64,000 nucleotides of DNA from Tretioscincus oriximinensis (GCA_022410635.1 JAJVDF010000246.1:510636-574635); one strand, 5' to 3'; shown: positions 10,264-22,000, counted from the first letter of the stretch. Notes: a model not told the origin generated them from the letters alone. Made by a program: numbers and translations.

Positions 10264-10440
10264 ATAACCGGGGGAATGGCGCCCCCCTCAGGAGGGCAGG
10301 GTAAATACCCCCCAAACCCGGTTTCCCCCCAAAAAAGGGGTCATCTGGTCAGCCTAGTCTCTGGGGTCTGCCAAAGTTCCAAATCATGTCATTGATCGTT
10401 GTCCCTTGGAATGTTGAACTCTCCCATTTGCCTTTTATTA
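10264..10440 (+). repeat. Dispersed module, right part
   Basis: The first 100 bp match the reverse complement of 3860-3955. The rest (10355-10440: GTCTCTGG.G..TGCCAAAGTTC, TGTCATTGATC, CCTTGGAATGTT, TGCCTTTTATTA) matches 29898-29982. It runs directly into a SINE, as the copy near 30 kb also does. Confidence 0.6.
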
Positions 10441-10970
10441 GTTTGGTGTAGTGGTTAGAGTGTTGGACTCTTATCTGGTCGTCTCCCGGTTCGATTCCCC
10501 ACTCCTCCATGGCTGGGTGACCTTGGGCCAGTCACAGTTCTTTGAACTCTCTCAGCCCCACCTACCCCACAGGATGTCTNTTGTGGAGAAAGCAACAAAC
10601 GCTATGTGCTGGGTGACCTTGGGCCAGTCACAGTTCTTTGAACTCTCTCAGCCTCACCTACTCCACAGGGTGTCTGTTGTGGAGAAAGCAACAAACGCTA
10701 TGTGCTGGGTGACCTTGGGCCAGTCACAGTTCTTTGAACTCTCTCAGCCCCACCTACCCCACAGGGTGTCTGTTGTGGAGAAAGCAACAAACGCTATGTG
10801 CTGGGTGACCTTGGGCCAGTCACAGTTCTTTGAACTCTCTCAGCCCCACCTACTCCACAGGGTGTCTGTTGTGGAGAAAGCAACAAAGGCTATGTGCGCC
10901 ACCCGATGGTAGGCCGCGCTGAGACCTTCGGGTATAGGGCGGGATATAAATACAAATAAATAGATAATAA
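10441..10970 (+). mobile_element. Sauria-like tRNA SINE with 4 x 96-bp internal array
   Basis: The head is tRNA-like (GTAGTGGTTAGAGTG as A box, GGTTCGATTCCCC as B box). The tail is GAGACCTTCGGGTATAGGGCGGGATATAAATA. Between them the unit starting CTGGGTGACCTTGGGCCAGT occurs four times at 10513, 10609, 10705 and 10801, with an exact 96-bp period and few differences. The related SINE at 39590-39797 (minus) has the unit once. The period is a multiple of three, which produces a spurious 153-codon repeat frame. Confidence 0.85.
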
Positions 10971-11319
10971 ATTACTGTATTACTTACGATGATGATCTGC
11001 CCCATGAGTCCACCAGACGGGACGCTGCTATATCTCGACTAAAGGAAAAATGTCGGGCGCACTTCCTTTCAATTTGCTTCAATCATGGCGTCCCGTTCTC
11101 CCCTGTAGTAAAATCCTACCCCATTGGTCCCTCCCCCTGAGGACGTAAGCTTATCGAAGAGAAGGAAAAGGGAGGGAACGCAGCGTCGAAGGAAACCCGC
11201 CCTCCCGCTCCCTAACGCGGATAGGTCCTGATCGGGGGGGGGAGGAGGAGGAGAGGAGAAAGGCGGCGACGGGCTGAGATTGGCATCCGGACGGGCCAAT
11301 GGCGCGGCGGGGGCGGCGC
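10971..11319 (+). promoter_or_regulatory. RAB40C: CpG-island promoter of RAB40C
   Basis: GC content and CpG frequency rise sharply from about 11040 and stay high to about 11830. Promoter-type sites include an inverted CCAAT box (CATTGGTC, about 11120-11127), a CCAAT box (GCCAATGG, about 11294-11301), GC boxes (GGGGCGG, about 11310) and an ETS-like CACTTCCTTTC (about 11060). There is no TATA box at a useful place, as in housekeeping CpG promoters. The exact transcription start cannot be read from sequence. Confidence 0.7.
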
Positions 11320-11478
11320 GGCTGGGGCCTGTGAGGCGGGGGAGGCCTGCCTGAGGCGCACGGTGGGCAGCTGCGTCTCTGTTGTCCCCGGGTCGGCTAC
11401 GGCGAGGGAGGCGGCGGCGGCGGCGGCAGCCCAGCAGCCATCAGCAAGGACGACACACCCGGGCGGGCGTCGCGTCAG
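11320..11478 (+). other. RAB40C: RAB40C non-coding first exon (probable)
   Basis: GC-rich sequence in the CpG island ends in a strong splice donor, CAG|GTGAGT, with the GT at 11479-11480. There is a GGC-rich run at about 11411-11427. The exon has no ATG leading into the RAB40C frame, so it would be 5' UTR. The 5' edge is a guess, and other first exons upstream or in the gap are possible. Confidence 0.55.
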
Positions 11479-11588
11479 GTGAGTCTCCGGGCTCGGCCGG
11501 CGTCGTAGGCCCAGGGCCGCCTCTGAGGGGACGGAGTCGGCGGCGACGTCCGGGCCTTCCGCCCTCAGCCCGCCGCAAACCCCCTGGA

Positions 11589-11714
11589 GAATATGGCCGC
11601 GTCCACACGGAGCCCTCGCCTGGGTTTCCCCACGGAATGGGAGCCTGCCATAGCCTACACTGGCGTGTGGGTGGCCGAGCTCTGACCCGAGATGCGACCC
11701 CCGTGTGGACGGCG
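11589..11714. mobile_element. GC-rich MITE inside the CpG island
   Basis: The segment begins GTCCACACGGAGCC and ends CCCGTGTGGAC, inverted termini. It aligns end to end with 61516-61640, sharing GGAGCCTGCC, GTGGGTGGCC and GAGAT. Two similar copies with inverted ends 50 kb apart indicate a small DNA transposon. It lies just inside intron 1. Confidence 0.55.
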
Positions 11715-11974
11715 CCTGTCGCCTCAAACATCCCCCCCCCCTTGACCCCCACGAGGGGCGTCCACACGTTCGCGTGTGACACGCATCTCGGCCTTTATTT
11801 GGGGGAGACGGGACGGGACACGCCTCTTACACGGGTCTGGATTTAGGGCAGGAGAATGAAGGGAAGCTGCAGCAGAGCTTCTGCTTAGGGAAAGATGTTT
11901 CAACCGTGGAGAAAAATTCAAAGGAGAAAAAAATTTCAAGGGGTGAAAATCTCCCCCCCTCCTCCAACATTGCC

Positions 11975-11975
<1 letters not shown>

Positions 11976-12056
<81 letters not shown>
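11976..12056. repeat. (AAT)n microsatellite
   Basis: About 27 perfect ATA/AAT units run into the following CR1 fragment. The tract encodes runs of Ile or Leu in spurious frames on the two strands. Such long pure tracts are expected to be length-polymorphic. Confidence 0.95.
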
Positions 12057-12057
<1 letters not shown>

Positions 12058-12058
<1 letters not shown>

Positions 12059-12138
12059 TTCTGCGTGACACAGAATGCTGGACTCGATGGGCTGTGGCCT
12101 GATCCAGTATGGCTCTTCTTATGTTCTTATGTTCTTAA
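12058..12138 (+). mobile_element. CR1-like LINE, extreme 3' end
   Basis: The text CACAGAATGCTGGACTCGAT, GGGCTGTGGCCTGATCCAGT and ATGGCTCTTCTTATGTTCTT is the 3' terminus of the CR1-like family found many times in this window, ending in (TTCTTATG)n. Only about 80 bp is present. Confidence 0.85.
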
Positions 12139-12210
12139 TAATAATGGACCTGTGCCAAACTACCATCTGCTAGTGGTAAATACTGGTGGGCTCATAAACC
12201 CGAAAAAGTA

Positions 12211-12428
12211 CAGTGGCACCTCGGTTCTCGAACGCCTTGAAAGTCGACCAAATCGGTGTTCGACCGGCAGATTCCAGAAACTTTTGTCCTGGAATCCNAA
12301 CACCGATTTGGAACTCGAACATCCTTCGGCGTTTTTTCGGCCCGGCGCGCCTTGCTTCGGTTCTCGAACAAATTGGTTCTCGACCGTGCTCCCGGAACGA
12401 ATTGTGTTCGAGAACCGAAGTACCACTG
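12211..12428 (+). mobile_element. Intact Tigger-like palindromic MITE
   Basis: A 218-bp element with inverted ends CAGTGGCACCTCGGTTCTCG and its complement at 12409-12428 is flanked by TA on both sides (12209-12210 and 12429-12430). Removing it and one TA rejoins the R4-like frame ...PEKV|VENEH..., which proves the insertion. Inner sub-palindromes are also visible. The copy at 7054-8255 is the same family in opposite orientation. Confidence 0.85.
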
Positions 12429-12718
12429 TAGTTGAAAACGAACATGCCAAAATGCTCTGGGACTTCCGAATTCAGACTGACAAGGCTTTGGAACACATAA
12501 CGGCGGATCTCACGATCGTGGAAAAGAAAAAAAGTGTGGATCATGGATGTCGCCATACCGGTTGACAGTTGAATTGACGAAAAACAACAGGAAAAACTCA
12601 GCCGATATCAGGATCTCAAAATTGAGCTGCAACGACTCTGGCGCAAACCAGTACCGGTGGTCCCAGTGGTAATGGGCACACTGGGTGCCAAAATATCTCA
12701 GCCGGCATTTGGAAACAA

Positions 12719-12838
12719 TAAGAACATAAGAAGAGCCATCCTGGATCAGGCCACAGCCCACCTAGTCTAGCATTCTGTGTCACACAGAGGCCCACTAGAT
12801 GCCCCTGGGCAGCCTGAACAGAGGAAAGCAAAATATAC
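12719..12838 (-). mobile_element. CR1-like LINE 3' end
   Basis: The minus-strand copy of the family 3' terminus reads on the plus strand AGAACATAAGAAGAGCCATC, then CTGGATCAGGCCACAGCCCA. It sits inside the R4-like LINE, whose coding text resumes immediately afterwards. Confidence 0.85.
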
Positions 12839-13029
12839 CTTAACATTGACAGAATCACGATCTGTCATTTGCAAAAGGCCACCTTAATCGGATCTGAGCG
12901 CATCATACGAAAATACATCGCACAGTCCTAGGCGCTTGGGAAGTGCCCGACTTGTGATTTTCTTATACGAAATCCAGCATATTCATCTCGTTTGCTGTGT
13001 ATTACTGGTTTTCGTAGTAGTAAATGATG

Positions 13030-13150
13030 ATGATAATAACATTTATTTACAGTGCCCCTCTCACCAAGGGGCTGCTCGCATAGCCTTTGTTCATTTCTCC
13101 ACAACAGACACCCCAGACCATCTCAGCCTGGGATTGGGGTGCAATTCCTT
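13030..13150 (-). mobile_element. Sauria-like SINE fragment
   Basis: TTTATTTACAGTGCCCCTC... with TTTCTCCACAACAGACACCCC and CATCTCAGCC matches the minus-strand body of the SINE at 10441-10970. It is diverged and truncated. Confidence 0.5.
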
Positions 13151-15701
13151 ACCTCCTTGATTGGGTTGTCGAAACAAGGAAAATTCAGCAACTGCAGTTT
13201 ATAATTAGGGTTGCCATTAAAAAAAGAAACCCAGGACACGATTTTATTTCCCTGCCCTGAATCCATACACATGGACAAGCTACAGCTTTAATGAATGTGG
13301 CAAAGAGAGAATTTTAGCAGAAATTATGAGCAGCATCTGCTAAAATTTCCCTTTTTTGTATGCCCATTGAAGCTGCACCCCTCCTGTCCAGGTTTTATCT
13401 ATTCTATAATCTGTACCCTATAGTCTATAGTCACTGGCTACTATAAGGCACAGTATTCTGCTGGGCTAATGGATGGGTTATTGGAAAAAGACACAGAATC
13501 NCCATGCCCACCTACATTGAGGGCTGCTGTACCAAAATATTGTTGTTTGTCAGAAAAAAGGACAACATTCTGCAGATTTTGTGCATAGCATTTGAAGTGG
13601 TTTTTATTATTATAAATTTTGTTTGGCATAATTTTTTGTTGCTACCTGCTCTGGGAGCTCCAAGTGAAAGGCAGGCTAGAGATTCATTAAATAAGTATGG
13701 TAAATTTCCCAGCCTGATCACAACAGGGACCCATATCATCATGCCCAGATATGCACCTGCTACATTAAGGACACAAAGAAGGGCCTTTGTGCAAGAGGAC
13801 TCTGCATGTTTTAACATCTGGCAATTAAAAACAGTTTTAACTGGAAATAATTGTTACAAGACAGAGTTTGCTTAATGACCTTCCCTAAGAGCTTTGGGTA
13901 TAGGGTGGCATAGAAGTATGAACAAACAAACAAATGAATAACTTTGTCCCTCTTTGTTTATTTATTTACATTTATACTCCGCCCTATACTCCATTGTCCT
14001 TCCTGTCCCAGCTCCTTCTATCTCCATTTATGGTATTTTTTTTATTGCTGGAGATGGCTTCTGACAAAATCTCTTTTTCCCCATACATAATTTGGATAAA
14101 GTGACCCTGCAGTTAAAAAAATCATTAAGAAGTTGAAGGATGTGAAAAGTGTGGGAGATGAATTGGCTGATGTCAGCAGTTATTGAATAATGGATGTACA
14201 TGCATTTTTTTAAGAAGGGGAGTCTACCGTAAGAGAGGTGACTTTAATAGAGAGGTTGTGGCTTCAGTTTTGCTTTTATTATGAACTTCTCGACCTTAAC
14301 CAATCCTTTTTCTCTTGTACTGCGCTATTATGTATTTTGGAATTTAAAATACGGTTATTGTATTTGCTTTTCAATATACAGTTACATTTATTCATTTAAT
14401 TTACAATATGTTGTAGCCCACGTCTTTCATTGTGAATGTTCTACAGCACAATGCATTAGCACATTAAAAAGTGTAGTTCAATTTGAGATTGCAGTTTGGT
14501 GATGCATATAAAGCATTTTTAGACAGCTAAAAGCACTGCATGTACATTAAGAGCATTATTGGTTTTCTTGTTCTGCCCCCTTTTATTTGTTTATATTATA
14601 CTAATTTTTAATTTCAGTAATATGCTATTTTAGTCAGATTTCAATAAATCCTGACTTCCCAACCACCAAAAGTTTGCCACTATGAAATTAGCTTCACACA
14701 GATTTATACCAGTAATTGCAGCTTGAGTCTCCTCATCTCGCCTATAATAGAGACAGGTGGGGATAGTCTTTCAGTTTCTGAACATTTGTGATAATTGAAA
14801 CATGCAAAGAATATAGATCTGTAGACTCCATCTCTTCATAATCAATACACCTAATTTCTATCTCTTCTATTGCCCCCTTTCCCTATTTCACTTCATGTGT
14901 CCATTCTGTTTAGCTACCATTCTAGTGTTTTGAAGATAGATTTTGATAGAATGCTTTTTATAATTATTGTAATGTCATGCCTCCATTCACACCTTTTGTC
15001 TTTCTTTCTCTTTGTTTTTAATTTTGAACAGTCTCCTGTGTCTATAACTGCACTACTTGGACCTGAACAATTCTCAATTTGTGTAAAAGCCTAGAAATGG
15101 TTAACTCATTTAGTTGCTTAATTATCATGAATACAGAAAGTCATGACTGTTTTGACAACAGTCGTTCCTAACATGTAGAGTCTTTCAGTAAAGTGAAGAA
15201 ACAGACAATGAAATGGAATATCTGTAGTGCAGGGGGTTTTGTGTGTGCGAACCTTGAATATCCTTCATTGATCTAGGAAATTGTATTTTTATCATACCTA
15301 ATTTCTTTTTTTGTATATATGTACAGGCTTCTTTTGATGTGAGCATATGGACTAAGCTGGGAAAAAGACAGAAAAAGTTAAATGCATTTTTATAAATATC
15401 TTTACAATGTATGCAATTTGTGTATATTGTAAAGGAAATACCACCCATTATTCTTTTGTCAGTATTGTGTCATTTATCTTGAGTAATTCATTTTGGAGGC
15501 AATTCCTAAGGTGATGAATAGGATAAGTGTTCATACAGTCATTGATTTCTGTTCTTTACTGTGTGTGTATGTGTATGTGTATAGAATAAAAGTAGACACA
15601 TTGCACTGCATTGCATTGATGTTTATAAATAGTGTTTTTTATTATTTGTAAAACCAACCTATTATGCATTCAGTCTTTTTCTGTTCTTTTCCTTCCCCCA
15701 G
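13151..15701. other. RAB40C: RAB40C intron 1, 3' part
   Basis: It is mostly unassigned intronic DNA. A SINE tail (GAGCTTTGGGTATAGGGTGGCATAGAA...) lies at about 13890-13945, followed by a minus-strand SINE tail at about 13955-14005, and a GT-rich tract at 15559-15584. A strong polypyrimidine tract followed by CCCCCAG (ending 15701) provides the acceptor of the next exon. Confidence 0.5.
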
Positions 15702-15905
15702 AATCTACAATATTTTGTCCTAAAATTATTTACAAAGGATGGAAAGCCTGTCATGAAGGATCATAATACCTTGCCTTGTGCCTGCCCTTGAAAGGGCAAT
15801 GCAAAATCTCCCAAGACTGCCTGTGAAAATTTGGTCTCTTGTACATCTTCAGCCTGGCTGTGTATTTAATGTGCAGATTGAACTTCTTCACTAATGAGAG
15901 GCAGA
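15702..15905 (+). other. RAB40C: RAB40C 5' UTR in exon 2
   Basis: The exon start is set by the acceptor TCTTTTCCTTCCCCCAG. An in-frame ATG at 15894 lies four codons upstream of the chosen start but has a weak context (C at -3, A at +4). The ATG at 15906 has A at -3 and G at +4 and gives the conserved [16 protein letters not shown] start. Confidence 0.6.
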
Positions 15906-16047
15906 ATGGGGACCCAGGGAAGCCCTGTGAAGAGCTATGATTATCTGCTCAAGTTCTTACTGGTGGGTGACAGTGATGTTGGCAAGGGAGAAATCCTGGA
16001 GAGCCTGCAAGACGGAGCATCAGAATCTCCTTACGCCTACAGTAATG
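15906..16047 (+). CDS. RAB40C: RAB40C coding exon 1
   Basis: It encodes residues 1-47 plus the first base of Gly48 and ends AATG|GTAAGT. It contains the whole P-loop GDSDVGKG (residues 21-28), in which Gly28 replaces the usual Ser/Thr that coordinates magnesium. This substitution is a known RAB40 family feature and is not damage. Confidence 0.95.
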
Positions 16048-19000
16048 GTAAGTATGTAAAAAGATATCCTTGCCAGTGTTTTGCATTGATTAGAAGTGTT
16101 AATTCCATACTTATCAATTATTGTCTTTTAAGGTATTTTATTTTAGTTGCTTAGTCTGCAAAAGAAGAGAAATAGTACTTAGTGAAAACAAACAAGTACT
16201 AGTATATATAGAATTTCTTACATCCAGTTGCTTTTCTAGTCTTTTGTGTGTGGCCTAAGCAGGAGGGATCCCACCACCTCCAAAATGCTAATTTATGGGA
16301 ATCTAAAATGTGACTCAAAATTCATTTGAAAATGAGCGGATGTTTTGATGCACCTTTGAAATATCATAGCCTGCTGTGTTCAGAGGCAATTCAGAAGAAC
16401 AGGGCATTGTTTTTGGATTTCAAATGGAGGAAAAGGAAGAATAAAGTCTGTCTTCCAGAGTAGCTGAAATGTAAATTCAGAATATTAATTATTTTTAAAG
16501 ATGTATTGTAAACCAAATAATAACATTATTATTTAATAATAAGAAATACTCTATTGCTGACAAAGTGCCCACAAAGTTCAAGCTGACTTCAAACTGTACA
16601 TCCAAGTCACACAAGACAGAATGAATGTTCTGCCTTAAGACAGTAATTAAGGTCAAAATGTAGTGCTGGGTTAAAGCGTGATGCTCTCTAGCAAGAGCTG
16701 TGTCTTCTGGCAAGTTTCATAATTGTAACTACCTTGGATGGCATGAAGTCAGCACCAGCAAACAGGCCATTGCACTGTTTGGAAAGCCCAGTCTTAATAG
16801 AGCAGGATTTCCTGCATGATATTAAATATGTCAGCCTTCTGGAGGATCCAGCATGTGCACATTCTATCAATCCTGTCCTGGATCTATTATCTGGGAACTT
16901 GCCCTATGTGCAAAAATAAAAGTCTGTGCCGTCTTTTGTGAATTTTATTAAGAGGTACCATTTTTCCAGGGTTCCTCAAACAGAACCTTAGAGGTTTGAC
17001 AGCTGAAAGTAAATTTTTACACATGTTCTGTTTTTAAGGGAACATAAGAGGCACCCTGTGAATTAGATCAAAGCCCATCTAGTTCAGCATTCTCTCTCAC
17101 ACAGCTGTCATCTGTTGCATCTGGATAGTCTCAGACAGAAGAAGATAAAATATTCACCTCAACTCCCTGCAAATGATATTTCAGGAATACTGCCTGCTGC
17201 TCCATTGCAAAGGGGATATTAAGGGATCCATCCATAGCTNTTGGTAACTTTGGCTTCCATGAACCTGTGTAATCCTGTCTTAAAGCTATCCAGTATGCCA
17301 GCTACCATTATCTCTTCCAGAAGTAAATTCTATAGACCCTCTCAATGAAAAAATACTTTCCTTTGTCTGCCCTAACTCTTTTTGCCCATCAGCTTTAAGG
17401 AATGCCCTTTGGCCCTAGTGTTGTGTGACTGAGAAAATATTTTTTCTCTGTTCACTTTATCCACCCTATGTATGATTACTTCAGTCAGAACTCCTCTTAA
17501 ATGCTGTCTTTTGAGGCTGAAGAGACCTAGGCATTGCTGTCTGATTTCATAAGGGAGGTGCGCCAGCACTTTGATAATTCTTGTGCCCTTTTTGCATTTC
17601 ACCAGTTCCACAATATCTTTTCTAAGGTGTAGTGGTCAGAATTGTACACAGACCTTAGCATAGATTGATAAAGAAGCAAAATGACATCTGTCGACTTGTT
17701 TTTGATTCCCTTCATAATTACCCCTAATACTGAATTTGCTTTTTTTCCACTGCTGTTGCACACTGGATTTTCTTTTTTCCTCAGCCAATTACCAACCCAG
17801 GACAGGACCATGACTGAAGAATCTTTTCAGGAGCTTTTGATGAAGGACTTTATTTAAAGCCTTCTGAAAATCCAGATGTACTGTATCAACTGGGACCCCA
17901 ATATCCATATTTATTAACACTCTCAAATAATTCTAACAAGTTTGTAAGGCACGATTTACCTTTGCAGATGGTATGCTGGATTTCATTTAGCAGTGCACGC
18001 TTCTCCATGTATTTAGTAATTATTTATTTATATCATTATTATATCATTAATTATGGTTTCCAACACTTTACCTGGAACTGATGTTATACTATCTGATCTA
18101 TAATTTGGGGGATCACTTCTTGATCCTTTTTTGAAGATCAAAACTAACAGCCTTCCTGAGTTCCAAACTAGATTCCCTATCCCAGTTTTATGGGAAACCT
18201 GTTTGAAAAGGTCTGCAAACATGCCAGAAATATGTGCCTTAGCACTTTTGTGAGTGTGGTCCAGAATAGATGGGGGGAGGCTCTTCAAATCCTTCCTCCC
18301 ACCCCAATACTTGTCATGTTTGGGTCAGAACTGTTTGAAGTAGATTAGTTAATCTAGTTCTAGCAAGACAAATGTAGAAAAGCCCTATAGTGCAGGTTTG
18401 ATTATGGAACGAGGTCATCTAGAGGTAATGAGGTGTTGTGCGATTGGAGTCAAAACATATACGAGACACGTTTTGGATTTTCATGGACCCTTCAGAAAGG
18501 CTGTGAGGTCATCGTCCTGATGAACCTCCAGACCTCATTCTGGGGCTCCTTTTTATTGAGAGTTCAGAAGGCTTGCACAATCCCTGTCTGTCTGTGCATG
18601 AACAATGGTTAATTAACACTTTGGGCAGAATTTAATCCTTCCTGATCTGCAGAGTAAACCTGAGCTTTATCCGTGGTGTGCCAGCAGAAAAGCAGGTTAC
18701 CCATTAGCCCAGGTAAATTAGTCANGGAGCCAGTGTACCTTTAGGTTTAGAAAAGTCTGAAGCCTTTTTCCCAGAATAATATTCTGGAGATATATGTATA
18801 TGATTCCCACGCCCTTTGCTTTTTTAATAGACATATTTCTAAAACTAATGAATAATTGACAGGTTACATTAAAATACTAGAAAAGCAAATAAGCAAGAAT
18901 GGGTGTGGTTATCAAGAAACTGATGTGTCCAAATTCTTAACATGCAGTATATAGAAAAAATAGAAGAACACGTACCGATATGGAGACCCTAGGTTACTGC

Positions 19001-22000
19001 AAAGTCTTTCATAAACTGCAATTCTGCTTACTAACAAACTCAAAAGACTGCTAAATATGCTCACAATAACCTTCTCTAACATTACTACAGAGGATATAGT
19101 CTTGACCATTCCCGTCCTTTAACATTGTATTTAATATTGAGCTTTTATCCTGCTCATAATGTCAGAATACTTTGTTCATTGTGATTTTATAAATTTTTGT
19201 ACATTAATGAGGTGTGTGATCATTTATACTGTTTTTATAAGTAAAAAACAAAAAGAGTTTAGATAAATTCATGGACCATAAGGTTTTAGATGATTGTACA
19301 CTACTTCTGGCATCTGAGATTCAGTTCTATCTCATACCAGCTGAGAAGTGAGAAGTGCAGAAAACAGAATTGCACTCTTTCTGGATGCAGCTAATCTTCA
19401 CTATTTATTTAATTTATTTATATTTATACCCCGCCCCATACTCAAAGGTCTCAGGTTGTTACTGTTTGTTTTTTAAATTATCAATGAGAGCTAGTACCTG
19501 GTTGCCCCTACCTGGTGGAATACCCTGTCTACAAGTACTCGGGAAATTCAAGAACTGTCCAGTTTTCGGAGAGCTTGTAAGGCAGAGTTGTTCCGCCAGG
19601 CTTTTGGCTAGGGTCTGGCTAGGCTTAGGCTGGCCTATTTGTAATAATGCCCTGTGAATGTGAATTTGTGTACTTTGGGGGAGTTTATGATTGTAATTCG
19701 TAAATATTCTTCTGATTTTGTTTTTATATAACTTACATTTTATTGTATTTGATTTTATTTAATTATCCTGTATGATTTGTGTTGTGAGCCACCCAACTTG
19801 TGGAGTGGGTGGGGTATAAATCAAAGAGTAAAATCAAGTACAGCTTAGCCACGAGGTTCTTAGTGTTTTTTCCTTCATACTTGTTATTAGGTAGCGCTAA
19901 GTTGTGGCTAATTCCCCGTTGGTTGCATGGGTTACACAGTTCCTACATAGTTTCCTTCATTGTAAAGAAATAGTTTGCCATTGTCTATTTCTGGAAGAAG
20001 CTGTTGACAGAATTAGTGGGCCTCTTCTTTTCAGGTTATTTGTTCTTCATTAAGATACNGCCGCTCCCATCTTAAACCTTACATAACTGCAACGTTTAAA
20101 TAAGGGTCTGAACTAAACCTAGAAATTACAGCGTATATCCTGTTTTAAGCAGATATTTTTTGCACTTATTTACTGTCAGGATATGTTTACGTGATTAATG
20201 TAATGTGTTTTGGAAAAGCCACATTTTCAAGATATGTATGATATGGTAAAGTTCTACTATTAGAGCTTAAGGATTCTAGAGGAAGAAAATAATGAAACAA
20301 CTTCTTTGAACTTGTTTGTATAACAAAAAAGTAGTTTGGGATTGAATTTGTGAATAGGACAAAAATGTCTCAGATCTTTAAAAAGCTGGGATTATTGATG
20401 CTGCTGTGTTAAGTACAACCAAAAATTAACTGACTTAATAAAACATTGCTAGGGATGATTTTCCTATGTTTTGAATTTGTTATATTGATGACTTTCCCAT
20501 GTTTTGAGTTTGTTATATTGGCATGTGAATGTATGTTTTCTGCTTCTGGCCTTCAGCTGTTGGTCTTCTGCAAATAAAGCTGTAATTTAGAGAAGTAAAC
20601 TTGCAACTCTTAATTTGCGTCACTTGGCAATGGAGCTCATATGTTAGGTTAACAATGTCTTGGAATGCAANATAGTTAAACAAGATTTTTTGTCATATGG
20701 GCTTTCCTATTAGTACATTTCTTCCTTTATCGTTTGAACAGATGGCCATGGAATAAGTTCATTGGTAAACTAAATTCTATAAATAACCAGCTCTCCGGGA
20801 TGATTAGCACTGTAAATATGGTTTTCAATTGGTGGCGTGTTTCTTTATGTTATGCATTTTTCCCATTAATTTGAACTCTAGCTGCTTGTGCTTCTGTGGT
20901 TGCTGTTCTTGCATAGAAGAGAGATGAGTCATGTGGAGTCATTCTCTTTTTTAGAATGTGATTTTGATAGGCACAGAAGAAGGCATTTGCCTCCTCTAAT
21001 CCTTTAAGTCAGAGCTAGATTCCTAGTGTGCTTATTCAAAATATTGCGCTTCCTCTCGGTGTTTGAGTTAGAGAAAAAAGACATGTTGTGATTAAAAGAA
21101 ACTGACTTGTGCACTATAGCATTGCCTAGTGTGACTTCCAACTGTTGTCAGTGGCTTCAGGCACAACTCATTCCCAGCCCCACCTCAAGTTGATAGACCG
21201 AATTGGATCTCCTCTGCGTTGCAAAGTGTGTGTGCACCCACTGAACTGAGCCATATTAAGTGTTGCATACCATAAGAAATGAATTTTGAGGTGAAAATAT
21301 ATGGCCTATGTGCTGAGAGAATCTACTTCTAAAGAATGCTTTTCAAAACTTTATGCTGCCTTTTTGCTTCCCATGCATTAAACTCATCAAATGAGGTTCA
21401 TACATGTAGAAAAATACTTAGCTAATTTGATAGCAATTAAACTCCTGTTTTGTCAGCATGGGAACTACCCTTTAATAGTAGTAAACCCCTGGGAGGACAC
21501 AGCTGCAAAAGATATAGGAAAATTCTGCTGCAAAACATGGGAAAGTGTCCTGGAAAACCAATGTGATCCCTAGTGATATAGATATAGCAAGAACCAGTTC
21601 ATCAGTTCAGTGCCTCGGTCTCTTCCCTATTGTATCACCCATGCCACCTCCATGAACTGTGTTCTGCTGTGCCATCTTCCTGTCACTTCTTATACTTCGA
21701 TTGTCTCCCCGTCATGTCCACGAGATCTGTCTTCTCCTCTTGGGCCTGCGCTCTTCAGCGTCAGAAAGATTTTTGTCAGCATGTTGTCTTAGGCTGCATC
21801 CACACATCAGTTATTTATTACACTGCAGTTGGAAATTTCCTAATAAAGCATTGTGTGGACTGGTTATTCCACCATATCCCTGCTTTATTGCGGCATATCC
21901 ATTTATAGTGGAATAAATAGGTGATGGGTGGATGCAGCTAAAGTCTTCTAGAGTGAAGGACTACGAGTTCTCCAAAAAAGCTTAGTTTGTGGTGTTCCTC

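Larger units (their letters stand above)
12140..13045 (+). mobile_element. R4-like LINE C-terminal fragment, twice interrupted
   Basis: In pieces, the plus strand reads HKPEKV / VENEHAKMLWDFRIQTDKAL, then after a frame change IMDVAIPVD, KLSRYQDL, IELQRLWRKP and VPVVMGTLG, then NIDRIT and KATLIGSERIIRKYIAQS with a stop at about 12929-12931. This matches the C-terminal tail following reverse transcriptase in R2/R4-type LINEs that carry a restriction-like endonuclease (family assignment from memory). A MITE (12211-12428) separates the first two pieces and a CR1 (12719-12838) the later ones. A frameshift and a stop near 12568 also break it. Confidence 0.65.

Noticed and set aside
9503..10315. Long frames across the assembly gap
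   Set aside because: They consist of N.
10451..10912. 153-codon frame with four 32-residue repeats
   Set aside because: It results from the 96-bp tandem unit being a multiple of three inside a SINE.
11441..11846. Overlapping GC-rich frames in the CpG island
   Set aside because: Long frames on both strands are expected in GC-rich DNA with few stops; none continues into an exon.
11906..12565. 219-codon frame with poly-isoleucine
   Set aside because: It runs through an (AAT)n microsatellite, a LINE end and a MITE; it is not a protein gene.
15894..15905. Upstream in-frame ATG of RAB40C
   Set aside because: Weak context and an unconserved MRGR extension; the next ATG has a strong context and gives the family start.
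18464..18495. Minus-strand string CTGAAGG...AAAACGTGTC resembling a hammerhead core
   Set aside because: Stem II does not pair, the last core A is G and no stem I arms are found nearby. It may be an old relative, but the evidence is too thin.
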